Origin: Pseudomonas protegens
GTDB lineage: Bacteria > Pseudomonadota > Gammaproteobacteria > Pseudomonadales > Pseudomonadaceae
Direction of reading: 5' to 3'
Length of the DNA stretch: 64,000 nucleotides
Assembly: GCF_003363755.1 (NCBI RefSeq)
Contig: NZ_CP031396.1
Span: forward strand, 6,480,501-6,544,500
Shown piece by piece: positions 24,644 through 31,910 of this stretch. The notes under the pieces are model-generated. The model saw nothing but the letters and a program-made list of their open reading frames with translations. It made no database searches and was not told the DNA's origin. Within the stretch, counting starts at the first letter, position 1. The number at the start of each line of letters is the position of its first letter. The translations under genes and the position numbers were made by a program.

Positions 24644-26103
24644 GCCCGCTGATTCTGATGATCACCGCCGGGGCCGGTATCGCCCTGTTGCTGTTTCTGG
24701 TGCTCAAGTACAAGTTCCAGCCCTTTGTCGCGCTGATGCTGGTGAGCATCCTGGTGGCCCTGGTGGCCGGGGTGAAACCGGCGGAACTGGTGGCCACCAT
24801 CGAAGGCGGCATGGGCAAGACCCTTGGCCACATCGCCATCATCATTGCCCTGGGCGCCATGATCGGCCGCATCATCGAACTGTCCGGCGGTGCCGAGGCC
24901 CTGGCCAAGACCCTGATCGAGCGCTTCGGCAACCGCCGCACGCCCCTGGCCCTGACCATCGCCGGCTTCATCATCGGCGTGCCGGTGTTCTTCGAAGTCG
25001 GGGTGATCATCCTCATGCCCCTGGCCTACGGCGTGGCCCGCAGTGCGCGCAAGCCGCTGCTGGTGTTTGCCTTGCCGATGTGTGCCGCCTTGCTCACCGT
25101 GCATGCCTTCCTGCCGCCCCATCCGGGCGCGGTGGCCGCGGCCAGCCAACTGGGGGCGGACCTGGGCCGGGTGCTGATGTTCGGCCTGCCGCTGACCGCG
25201 CTGCTGTGCTATGTCGGCTACCGCGTGGCGGGGCGCATGACCCGGCGCAACTACCCGATGACCGACGATATCCGTGCTGAAGTCTACGGTCCTCACGTCA
25301 CCAACGAAGACCTGGCGGCCTGGAACAACGGCGCCGCACAGCCGGCCAGCCCGCAAGCACTGGCAGCCGTGGCCCATATGGGCCTGGAGGAATCCACCGG
25401 CACTCTGGCGGCGAAACTGCCGCCGGCGCCGCCACCGGGTTTCGGCCTGATCGTCAGCCTGATCCTGCTGCCTATCGTGTTGATCCTGCTGGGCACCCTG
25501 GCCACGTCCTTGCTGCCTCTGGAATCCACCCTACGCGGGGTCTTGACCGTGCTCGGTGCGCCGCTGGTGGCGCTGCTGTTGGACACCTTGCTCTGTGCCT
25601 GGCTGCTGGGCTCGCGCCGTGGCTGGAGCCGCAGCCAGGTGTCCGATGTGATCGGCTCGGCGCTGCCCGGGGTGGCCATGGTGATCCTGATTGCCGGGGC
25701 CGGCGGGGTGTTCGGCAAGGTCCTGGTGGACACCGGGATCGGTGCCGTGGTCTCCGACCTGCTGCGCACCACCGGCCTGCCGGTCCTGGCCCTGGGCTTC
25801 TTGCTGACCATGCTGCTGCGCGCCGTGCAGGGCTCCACCACCGTGGCCCTGGTGACCACGGCGGGCATCATCGCGCCGCTGATCGCCACCCTTAACCTGA
25901 GCCCCAACCACATGGCCCTGCTGTGCCTGGCCATGGGCGGTGGCGGGCTGGCCATGTCCCACATCAACGACGCCGGGTACTGGATCTTCACCAAGCTGGC
26001 CGGGCTCAACGTCGCCGATGGCCTGCGCACCTGGACCGTGATTACCACCTTGCTCGGCACTTTGGGGTTCTGTATTACCCTGCTGATCTGGCCGTTTGTC
26101 TGA
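24640..26103 (+). CDS. GntP-family acid-sugar permease
   Basis: A 487-residue inner-membrane transporter of the gluconate:H+ symporter family with about twelve hydrophobic segments. The segments FVALMLVSILVALVAG and FMPLAYGVARSARKPLL-like loops, GSTTVALVTTAGI and SHINDAGYWIFTK near the C-terminus are family hallmarks. Set between otnC and otnI, it probably imports L-threonate or a related tetronate. A short ORF overlaps its start. Confidence 0.9.
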   Translation: MSPLILMITAGAGIALLLFLVLKYKFQPFVALMLVSILVALVAGVKPAELVATIEGGMGKTLGHIAIIIALGAMIGRIIELSGGAEALAKTLIERFGNRRTPLALTIAGFIIGVPVFFEVGVIILMPLAYGVARSARKPLLVFALPMCAALLTVHAFLPPHPGAVAAASQLGADLGRVLMFGLPLTALLCYVGYRVAGRMTRRNYPMTDDIRAEVYGPHVTNEDLAAWNNGAAQPASPQALAAVAHMGLEESTGTLAAKLPPAPPPGFGLIVSLILLPIVLILLGTLATSLLPLESTLRGVLTVLGAPLVALLLDTLLCAWLLGSRRGWSRSQVSDVIGSALPGVAMVILIAGAGGVFGKVLVDTGIGAVVSDLLRTTGLPVLALGFLLTMLLRAVQGSTTVALVTTAGIIAPLIATLNLSPNHMALLCLAMGGGGLAMSHINDAGYWIFTKLAGLNVADGLRTWTVITTLLGTLGFCITLLIWPFV

Positions 26104-26124
26104 CCCTTTGTCCCAGGAGTTCCC

Positions 26125-26922
26125 ATGCCTCGTTTTGCTGCCAACCTCAGCATGCTCTACCCGCAACACGACTTCCTTGAGCGGTTTGCCGCTGCGGCGG
26201 CCGATGGTTTCAGCGCGGTGGAATACCTGTTTCCCTACGACTACAGCCCCGCGCAACTGAAACAGCGCCTGGACGATAACGGCCTGCAGCAGGCCCTGTT
26301 CAACGCGCCGCCCGGTGACTGGGCGGCGGGGGAGCGCGGCATCGTCTCCCTGCCCGGACGCGAGCAGGAGTTCCGCCAGGGCTTCGACAAGGCCCTGGAG
26401 TACGCCGCGGTGCTGGGCAATTCACGGATCCACGTGATGGCCGGCCTGCTGCCGTCGGAACAGGACCGGGCCCGCCATCACGCGGTGTACCTGGAGAACC
26501 TAGCCCACGCCGCGACCCAGGCGGCCAAGGTCGGGGTCACCGTGCTGCTGGAGCCGATCAACACCCGGGACATGCCTGGGTTCTTCCTCAATCGCCAGGA
26601 CCAGGCCCAGGCCCTCTGCAAGGAAGTCGGTGCGGCCAACCTCAAGGTGCAGTTCGACTGCTACCACTGCCAGATCGTCGAAGGCGACCTGGCGGTGAAG
26701 CTGCGGCGGGACCTGCCGGGCATCGGCCATATCCAGATCGCCGGAGTGCCGGATCGTCACGAGCCGGACCTTGGCGAGCTGAACTACCCCTACCTGTTCC
26801 AATTGATGGACGAGCTCGGCTATGACGGCTGGGTCGGTTGCGAATACCGCCCTCGCGGCGACACCTCCGCCGGCCTGCAATGGCTGCGCGACTGGCAGGC
26901 GCGCCAAGGCTCGGCGGTGTAG
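26125..26922 (+). CDS. otnI: 2-oxo-tetronate isomerase
   Basis: A 265-residue TIM-barrel protein of the hydroxypyruvate isomerase family. Metal ligands sit in LLEPINTRD, QFDCYHCQI, HIQIAGVPDRHEP and GCEYRPRGD. OtnI converts 2-oxo-tetronate to 3-oxo-tetronate, the step between LtnD and OtnK. A hydroxypyruvate isomerase could look the same, but the complete neighbouring pathway decides the call. The TAG stop is part of a type B REP-like sequence. Confidence 0.88.
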   Translation: MPRFAANLSMLYPQHDFLERFAAAAADGFSAVEYLFPYDYSPAQLKQRLDDNGLQQALFNAPPGDWAAGERGIVSLPGREQEFRQGFDKALEYAAVLGNSRIHVMAGLLPSEQDRARHHAVYLENLAHAATQAAKVGVTVLLEPINTRDMPGFFLNRQDQAQALCKEVGAANLKVQFDCYHCQIVEGDLAVKLRRDLPGIGHIQIAGVPDRHEPDLGELNYPYLFQLMDELGYDGWVGCEYRPRGDTSAGLQWLRDWQARQGSAV

Positions 26923-27098
26923 CCGCTACTGCAGGTTGCGCAGGAAAAGGTATCTGGGGAGCGTCGCGCAAGGCCCTGCGGGCATCGCTCTATGTAGCCG
27001 CTGCCGAAGGCTGCGAACGAGCCGCAGGCTCGCAGCGATTCCCCGGCCGCCGAGGCCCCAGCGGTGCCTTGCGCAGCCTGCGGCAGCGGCTACAGAGG
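26917..27098. repeat. Cluster of type B REP elements
   Basis: A degenerate copy begins at the otnI stop (gtgtagccgctactgcaggt). A good forward copy starts near 26993 (tgtagccgctgccgaaggct), and an inverted copy ends near 27096 (agcctgcggcagcggctaca). They form a REPIN-like cluster between otnI and the hydrolase gene. Confidence 0.7.
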
Positions 27099-27156
27099 GT
27101 ACGCAGGCCACGAACGGCTTGCGATGATTCGTAGCGATAAACACAGGAGTTTTTTC

Positions 27157-28224
27157 ATGCAGCGTCTTGTCTGCCGGGCCGCGTTCGGCCTGATTCTGTC
27201 CCTGGGCGGTATGTCCCTGGCCGCGGCCGCGAGCCTGCCGCCGGCCACCGAGGGCGATTGGGTCGCTCCGCAGTTCACTTTCCACAACGGCGAACAGCTG
27301 GCCAACCTGAAACTGCACTACATCACCCTGGGCAACCCCAAGCACCCGGCGATCCTCTATCTGCACGGCACCTATCGGCCGGCCAGCGACCTGCTGAGCA
27401 AGGATTTTGGCGGCGAGCTGTTCGGCCCGGGGCAACCTCTGGACGCGAGCAAGTATTACATCATCGCCACCGACGGCATTGGCGTCGGCCAGTCGAGCAA
27501 GCCTTCCGATGGCCTGCGCGCGCGGTTTCCCCAGTACAACTACGACGACATGGTCCAGGCCCAGTACCGGTTGGTCACCGAGGGGCTGGGGGTCAAGCAC
27601 CTGCGCCTGATCATCGGCAATTCCATGGGCGGCATGCAGACCTGGCTCTGGGGCCAGCAATGGCCGCAGATGATGGACGCCCTGGTGCCCATGGCCTCCC
27701 AGCCCGGGGAAATGTCCTCGCGCAACTGGATGATGCGCCGGCTGCTGGTGGAGTCGATCAAGCAGGACCCGGCCTGGGACAACGGCAATTACCGGGTCCA
27801 GCCGCCGTCTCTGCGTCTGGCCAATGCGTTGTTCGCCACTGGCACCAGCGGCGGCACCCTGGCCTATCAGGCCCTGGCGCCGACCCGGGCCCAGGCCGAC
27901 CAGTTGGTGGATGAACGCCTCAAGGCGCCACAGACCGCCGATGCCAACGACTTCATCTACCAGTGGCAGTCTTCGGCGGACTACAACGCCGCGCCGGGGT
28001 TGAGCAAGATCCAGGCGCCGGTGCTGGTGATCAACGCCGCGGACGATGAGCGCAACCCGCCGGAAACCGGCACCCTGCAAGCGGCGCTCCAGCAAGTGAA
28101 AGATGCTCGCCTGCTGTTGATTCCCGCCAGCGCCGAAACTCGCGGGCACGGCACCACCGGCATGGCCCGGTTCTATGCTCGTGAGCTGGGGCAGTTCATG
28201 GCCGACACCGAGAGAGCCCACTAG
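27157..28224 (+). CDS. Exported alpha/beta hydrolase, homoserine acetyltransferase-like
   Basis: A 355-residue protein with a signal peptide (MQRLVCRAAFGLILSLGG to AAA) after a CAGGAG ribosome site. The fold resembles MetX: nucleophile Ser in IIGNSMGGMQTW, acid in VINAADDERNPP, and His in TRGHGTTG. MetX itself is cytosolic, so an exported relative must do something else, such as hydrolysing an ester in the periplasm. It follows the otn genes but is separated by REPs, so it is not clearly part of that operon. Its TAG stop marks the left end of a MITE-like element. Confidence 0.75.
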   Translation: MQRLVCRAAFGLILSLGGMSLAAAASLPPATEGDWVAPQFTFHNGEQLANLKLHYITLGNPKHPAILYLHGTYRPASDLLSKDFGGELFGPGQPLDASKYYIIATDGIGVGQSSKPSDGLRARFPQYNYDDMVQAQYRLVTEGLGVKHLRLIIGNSMGGMQTWLWGQQWPQMMDALVPMASQPGEMSSRNWMMRRLLVESIKQDPAWDNGNYRVQPPSLRLANALFATGTSGGTLAYQALAPTRAQADQLVDERLKAPQTADANDFIYQWQSSADYNAAPGLSKIQAPVLVINAADDERNPPETGTLQAALQQVKDARLLLIPASAETRGHGTTGMARFYARELGQFMADTERAH

Positions 28225-28395
28225 GCTCTGTCCGAACACTGTTGAGACGAAGGTCAGGCAAGGCGAAAACGCTCGAGGAACGGCCGGGGCACGTTCGACT
28301 TTACGGGGTGTAGATGAGCCTTCCGATCGGACTCGCGCACGAGACCGTTTTCCACGCAGCATCACCGAGTATCAAGGCTTTTCGTACAAAGCCTA
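28222..28395 (+). mobile_element. MITE-like element, copy 1
   Basis: A non-coding element of about 170 bp with ends aggctctgtccga and ttttcgtacaaagcct, matching the reverse of the second copy at 61390-61534. In that copy the ends form 17-bp inverted repeats with one mismatch. CTAG flanks both ends here and may be a target duplication. The internal sequence cgaaggtcaggcaaggcgaa and the accgagtatcaaggcttttc end are shared. No transposase is encoded. Confidence 0.7.
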
Positions 28396-28413
28396 GGGAG
28401 GGCTGTTCACTCT

Positions 28414-28546
28414 TTGTGGCGAGGGAGCCTGCTCATGCCGGGTGGCGCCGCCGCCCCAAACCCGGACGGCGCGACCTTTCGAGGATTGAGGGGCATCAGG
28501 CATTGCGTCTGCTGCGCAGACGAGTGGGAGCAAGTTCCCTGGCCAC
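28414..28546. repeat. REP doublet, type C
   Basis: Forward ttgtggcgagggagcctgct and inverted gggagcaagttccctggcca flank about 90 bp. With the MITE-like element this accounts for the gene-free stretch 28225-28576. Confidence 0.65.
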
Positions 28547-28576
28547 GGATTGCAGGTGTTGGGGGCTATCGCTGGC

Positions 28577-29389
28577 TCAGGATGGTGCCGGCAGCAGCAA
28601 TTCCACACCGTGCTTGCGAATGCCGTCCGCCGCTGCGGGGGCCAGGGCCGCGTCGCTGATGATGATGTCGAACTGCTCCAGGTCGGCGATCTTGTACATG
28701 CCGAAGGTGCCGTACTTGGAGCTGCTGGCCACCAGCACCACCTGGGTCGCCGATTGCATTGCCACCTGCTTGACCTCGACCTTCAACGCCGAGGGCGTGG
28801 TGATGCCCCGGCGCAGGTCCCAGGAACTGGTGGAGATGAAGGCCACGTCCGTGACCACCTGGCGCAGAGTCGCCACTGCCAGCCCGCCAACGCAGGAATG
28901 GTTGGAATGGTCCAGCTGCCCACCGGTGTGGATCACTGTCACTTGGGGCGCGTCGAGCAACGCCTGGACCACGCCGAAATCGTTGGTGATCACGGTCATG
29001 CCCGACAGCGCCTTGATGTAGGGCACGATCTCCAGGGTGCTGGTGCCGGCATCCAGGTACACCGTCATGTCCGCATGCAACAGGCCCGCCGCGAGCTTGG
29101 CCATGGCCTGCTTCTGCGGCAGTTCCACCACGGCCTTGGATTGATGGCTGGGCTCGCTGTGCAACTGACTGGCGATGCGCACGCCACCGGTCACCGAATG
29201 GGCGCGGCCTTCCTGTTCCAGCAGGGCGATATCCCGGCGCACCGTCATGTGCGAGCAGTCGAACATCTCCATCAGCTGATGCACGCTGAGTACCTGATGC
29301 TTGCGCAACTGGCGCAGGATCTGCTCGCGGCGCTGTTCCGGAATCATCGGGGCGTTGCTGTCAGTGGCGAGGTCCTTGGGACTGGGCAT
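28577..29389 (-). CDS. DeoR/GlpR-family transcriptional regulator
   Basis: A 270-residue repressor. The N-terminal winged helix-turn-helix reads LSVHQLMEMFDCSHMTVRRDI. The C-terminal sugar-phosphate sensing domain includes YLDAGTSTLEI and VITNDFGVV. The ATG at 29389 with GGAG upstream is preferred over one at 29437. DeoR regulators usually sense phosphorylated sugars, so control of the nearby threonate genes is plausible, although the hydrolase and repeats intervene and it is transcribed towards them. Confidence 0.85.
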   Translation of the reverse strand: MPSPKDLATDSNAPMIPEQRREQILRQLRKHQVLSVHQLMEMFDCSHMTVRRDIALLEQEGRAHSVTGGVRIASQLHSEPSHQSKAVVELPQKQAMAKLAAGLLHADMTVYLDAGTSTLEIVPYIKALSGMTVITNDFGVVQALLDAPQVTVIHTGGQLDHSNHSCVGGLAVATLRQVVTDVAFISTSSWDLRRGITTPSALKVEVKQVAMQSATQVVLVASSSKYGTFGMYKIADLEQFDIIISDAALAPAAADGIRKHGVELLLPAPS

Positions 29390-29511
29390 TGGGGCTCCGG
29401 ATTGGCGGGTCGGCAACGACAGAAATGGGCTCGTCATAGTAGCGAAACTCGCCGCCGCGGACGAGATTTACTGCCGTTCACAAGTCAGCAAATTCTATCT
29501 TGAGGCCGTCG

Positions 29512-30252
29512 TCAGCAGTCGCTTGAGCAGGCAGTGCGGTCGATATGCCAGCGCTGTTTGAGCCGTTGCAGGCTGCCATCGCGTTTCATCGCCTCCAGGG
29601 CCCGCTGCCAGCGGGCGACCCGGGCGGCGTCGACCTTGGGGGAAAAGGCGATGTAGGCGTCCTGGCGCATCAGCGGCATCTGGTAGCTCAACTGATCGAA
29701 GGGCATGCCTTCTTCGGCGGCGAAGGTGCTGATGCTCATGGTGTCGGCCACCAGGTATTGCACCCGTCCCAGTCGCAGCAGGCGAATCATGACCTGCGGG
29801 CTGTCCACACCCCACAGATTGTCCAGCCCCTGTTGCTTGAGGTAGCGATAGACCAGCCACTTGCGCGGTACGGCAATCTGTCCCCGGGTCTGGTGCAGGT
29901 CGGTGACCGCGCTGTGGTCGCCAGTGCGGGCGTACAGCGCGGTTTCGGTCTGCATCAGCGGCCCCACCCACTGATAGCGCGACTCGCGCTCGGCCGTGCG
30001 CAAAATGGTAAACACCGCGGTGTCTTCGGCCTCGCTGGCATCGCGCAAGGCGCGCAACATCGGCCGTTGCTGCACCTGCACCGGATCACCGGTGCGTTGC
30101 GCCAGGGCTTGCACCACCTCCACAGCGAAGCCCGTCATGTGCTCGCCCTGCTGAAAGTGCAGCGGCGGGTGGTTGTCGGTCAGCATGCGCAACTCGCCAG
30201 CGTGAGCGGTGAGGCTCAACAGCGACAGCATGGTCCCCAGTACCCAGTTCAT
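29512..30252 (-). CDS. Orphan amino-acid-type solute-binding protein
   Basis: A 246-residue family-3 binding protein with a short signal peptide (MNWVLGTMLSLLSLTAHA) after AAGGAACACG. The lobe segments LRMLTDNHPPLHFQQG and AEEGMPFDQLSYQMPLMRQDAYIAF-type strands are typical. No ABC permease or ATPase accompanies it, so it may bind a ligand for another transporter or act as a sensor subunit. It lies 74 bp after the two-gene PLD module on the same strand. Confidence 0.75.
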   Translation of the reverse strand: MNWVLGTMLSLLSLTAHAGELRMLTDNHPPLHFQQGEHMTGFAVEVVQALAQRTGDPVQVQQRPMLRALRDASEAEDTAVFTILRTAERESRYQWVGPLMQTETALYARTGDHSAVTDLHQTRGQIAVPRKWLVYRYLKQQGLDNLWGVDSPQVMIRLLRLGRVQYLVADTMSISTFAAEEGMPFDQLSYQMPLMRQDAYIAFSPKVDAARVARWQRALEAMKRDGSLQRLKQRWHIDRTACSSDC

Positions 30253-30326
30253 CGTGTTCCTTGAATAGACAGAAGAGCAGAGCTTAGTACGAGCCCCTAC
30301 GAGGCGTCGCCAGAAAAAACAAGGCG

Positions 30327-31910
30327 TCATGGGTCGGCACGCCGATAGAGCCGGGCGTTGGTCTCGTCACACTGACGACACTGCAGCAGCCGGCTTTCCG
30401 TCATCAAGGCCAGGGTTGAATACAGCCGGTCTTCGGTCAGTCCGGGTTGCCAGGCCTTGTCGGTACCGGACAGCAGGGACACCAGGCCTTGGTCCTCGAG
30501 GCTGATGCGCAGCCTTGGCTTGGCCTCGGTCATGCGGATGGCAGCGATGCCGAAGTGCTGGCTCAGCAGGTTGTTCTCGATCAGGTTGAGGACCAGTTCC
30601 GACAGGCTGATCTGTTGTTTGCGCTGCAGTGAGCGAGCCCAGTACTGCAATGACAGCCGCGCCTGGCCCCCCTGGTCCAGATAGGCGCTGTGCCGGGGGC
30701 AGGCGCTGAGGTCCTGGGTGATGGCCGCCACCAGAAACAGCAACTGCAAGGCCTCGCCGACGGCTTGCTCGTCGTGGTTGGCGATGTATCCCAGCAGACG
30801 GTCGATGCGCTCGAACAGATCCAGCTCGGCCACTTGCAGCCCCGCCTCCAGCAAGTTCGCGGCCTGCGGGGACAAGGCCCGGTAATGTTCCAGGACCGCT
30901 TGCACCGAGCTCTCGGCCCGCAGTGGGATGCAGTCCAGGGACAGCAGTCGGTCGCGCAGTGCCTCACTGCTGTGCAGGCCCTGGGCGATATGCAGTTCCA
31001 TCCAGCCGAACAGGCTTTCAAAGGCCAGGCGCTGGGCCTGGCGCAATTGCAGGACTCGCCACAGTGCCTGGGTCGGGGCCAGTCCGGCCACCTGCTCGGC
31101 CGGGAAGTCGGCCAGGGGCAGCAGCGCCATGGCCCGGCGCAGCACCGGCAGGCTGGTTTCGCTGCCCAGCACCTGCAACGTGGCGCGGATCAGGTTGATG
31201 GAACACTCGCGGTGGCTGGCCCTGGGGTTTTTCGCCGTTCCCGCCGGTGGGTAGAACTCATCGCGAAAAATCCGTGCTTCCTGGCGGGTTGGCCAATTGC
31301 GATCCCACTTCAGATGCACGGCGCCGGCCTGCTTGACACTGCCCTGCAGGTCTTCGACGCAGATCAGCCACGGATAGAGCGCCAGCGTACGCAAACCTTT
31401 ATCCAGGGCCCGGGCCAGTGCTTCACCCGCTTCGGTGACGCCGTAGGTGCCGTCGGGTTGCGGCCAGGCCAGGCCCAGGCCGGTGTCAGGCTTGAACGAG
31501 GGGCCGTACTGCACCGCATCGAACCAGCTGGGGCCGCGATGCCAGGTCTTGAAGTCCAGGGTGAAAGGGCCTTTGCCGGGCGGGCTGTACTGGCGATTGC
31601 CGGCCATGTAGGCACCGTCACCGACCAACTGATGGCTCCAGCCGAACAGCACCTCGATCTTTTCCCTGAAGCGTTGGAAGCGCTGACCCGCGGGCAGTTC
31701 GCCCGAGTAGGTCTGGTTGTGCTGATTGAAGATCCATACCGCCCAGCACATCACTGAATACGGACGAATCCATTGGGTACCGTTGTTGATCCCGGGCATG
31801 AACTGGTCCATCAGTTCCAGGTTGGCCTGTCGCAGTCCGAGGTAATCCACGCCGCCGCTCTCACGCACGGAGGGGGAGACGAAAAAGGCACGTTGTGGCA
31901 ATGAGTTCAT
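30327..31910 (-). CDS. Unknown protein partnered with a PLD-motif protein, DUF6361-like N-terminus
   Basis: A 527-residue soluble protein, no signal peptide. The N-terminal segment around VDYLGLRQAN, FMPGINNGTQWIRPYSV and CWAVWIF recalls the pattern of DUF6361 (LGIG, PGTS, TRARYFLFIPW), a family I associate with defence loci; this is memory, not a search. The remainder is helix-rich, and the C-terminus ends with a Cys pair (C511, C514, QCRQC). Its ATG overlaps the stop of the PLD gene by ATGA, which implies one complex or function. No catalytic motif was recognised. The start MNSLPQRAFF is fixed by the overlap. Confidence 0.65.
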   Translation of the reverse strand: MNSLPQRAFFVSPSVRESGGVDYLGLRQANLELMDQFMPGINNGTQWIRPYSVMCWAVWIFNQHNQTYSGELPAGQRFQRFREKIEVLFGWSHQLVGDGAYMAGNRQYSPPGKGPFTLDFKTWHRGPSWFDAVQYGPSFKPDTGLGLAWPQPDGTYGVTEAGEALARALDKGLRTLALYPWLICVEDLQGSVKQAGAVHLKWDRNWPTRQEARIFRDEFYPPAGTAKNPRASHRECSINLIRATLQVLGSETSLPVLRRAMALLPLADFPAEQVAGLAPTQALWRVLQLRQAQRLAFESLFGWMELHIAQGLHSSEALRDRLLSLDCIPLRAESSVQAVLEHYRALSPQAANLLEAGLQVAELDLFERIDRLLGYIANHDEQAVGEALQLLFLVAAITQDLSACPRHSAYLDQGGQARLSLQYWARSLQRKQQISLSELVLNLIENNLLSQHFGIAAIRMTEAKPRLRISLEDQGLVSLLSGTDKAWQPGLTEDRLYSTLALMTESRLLQCRQCDETNARLYRRADP

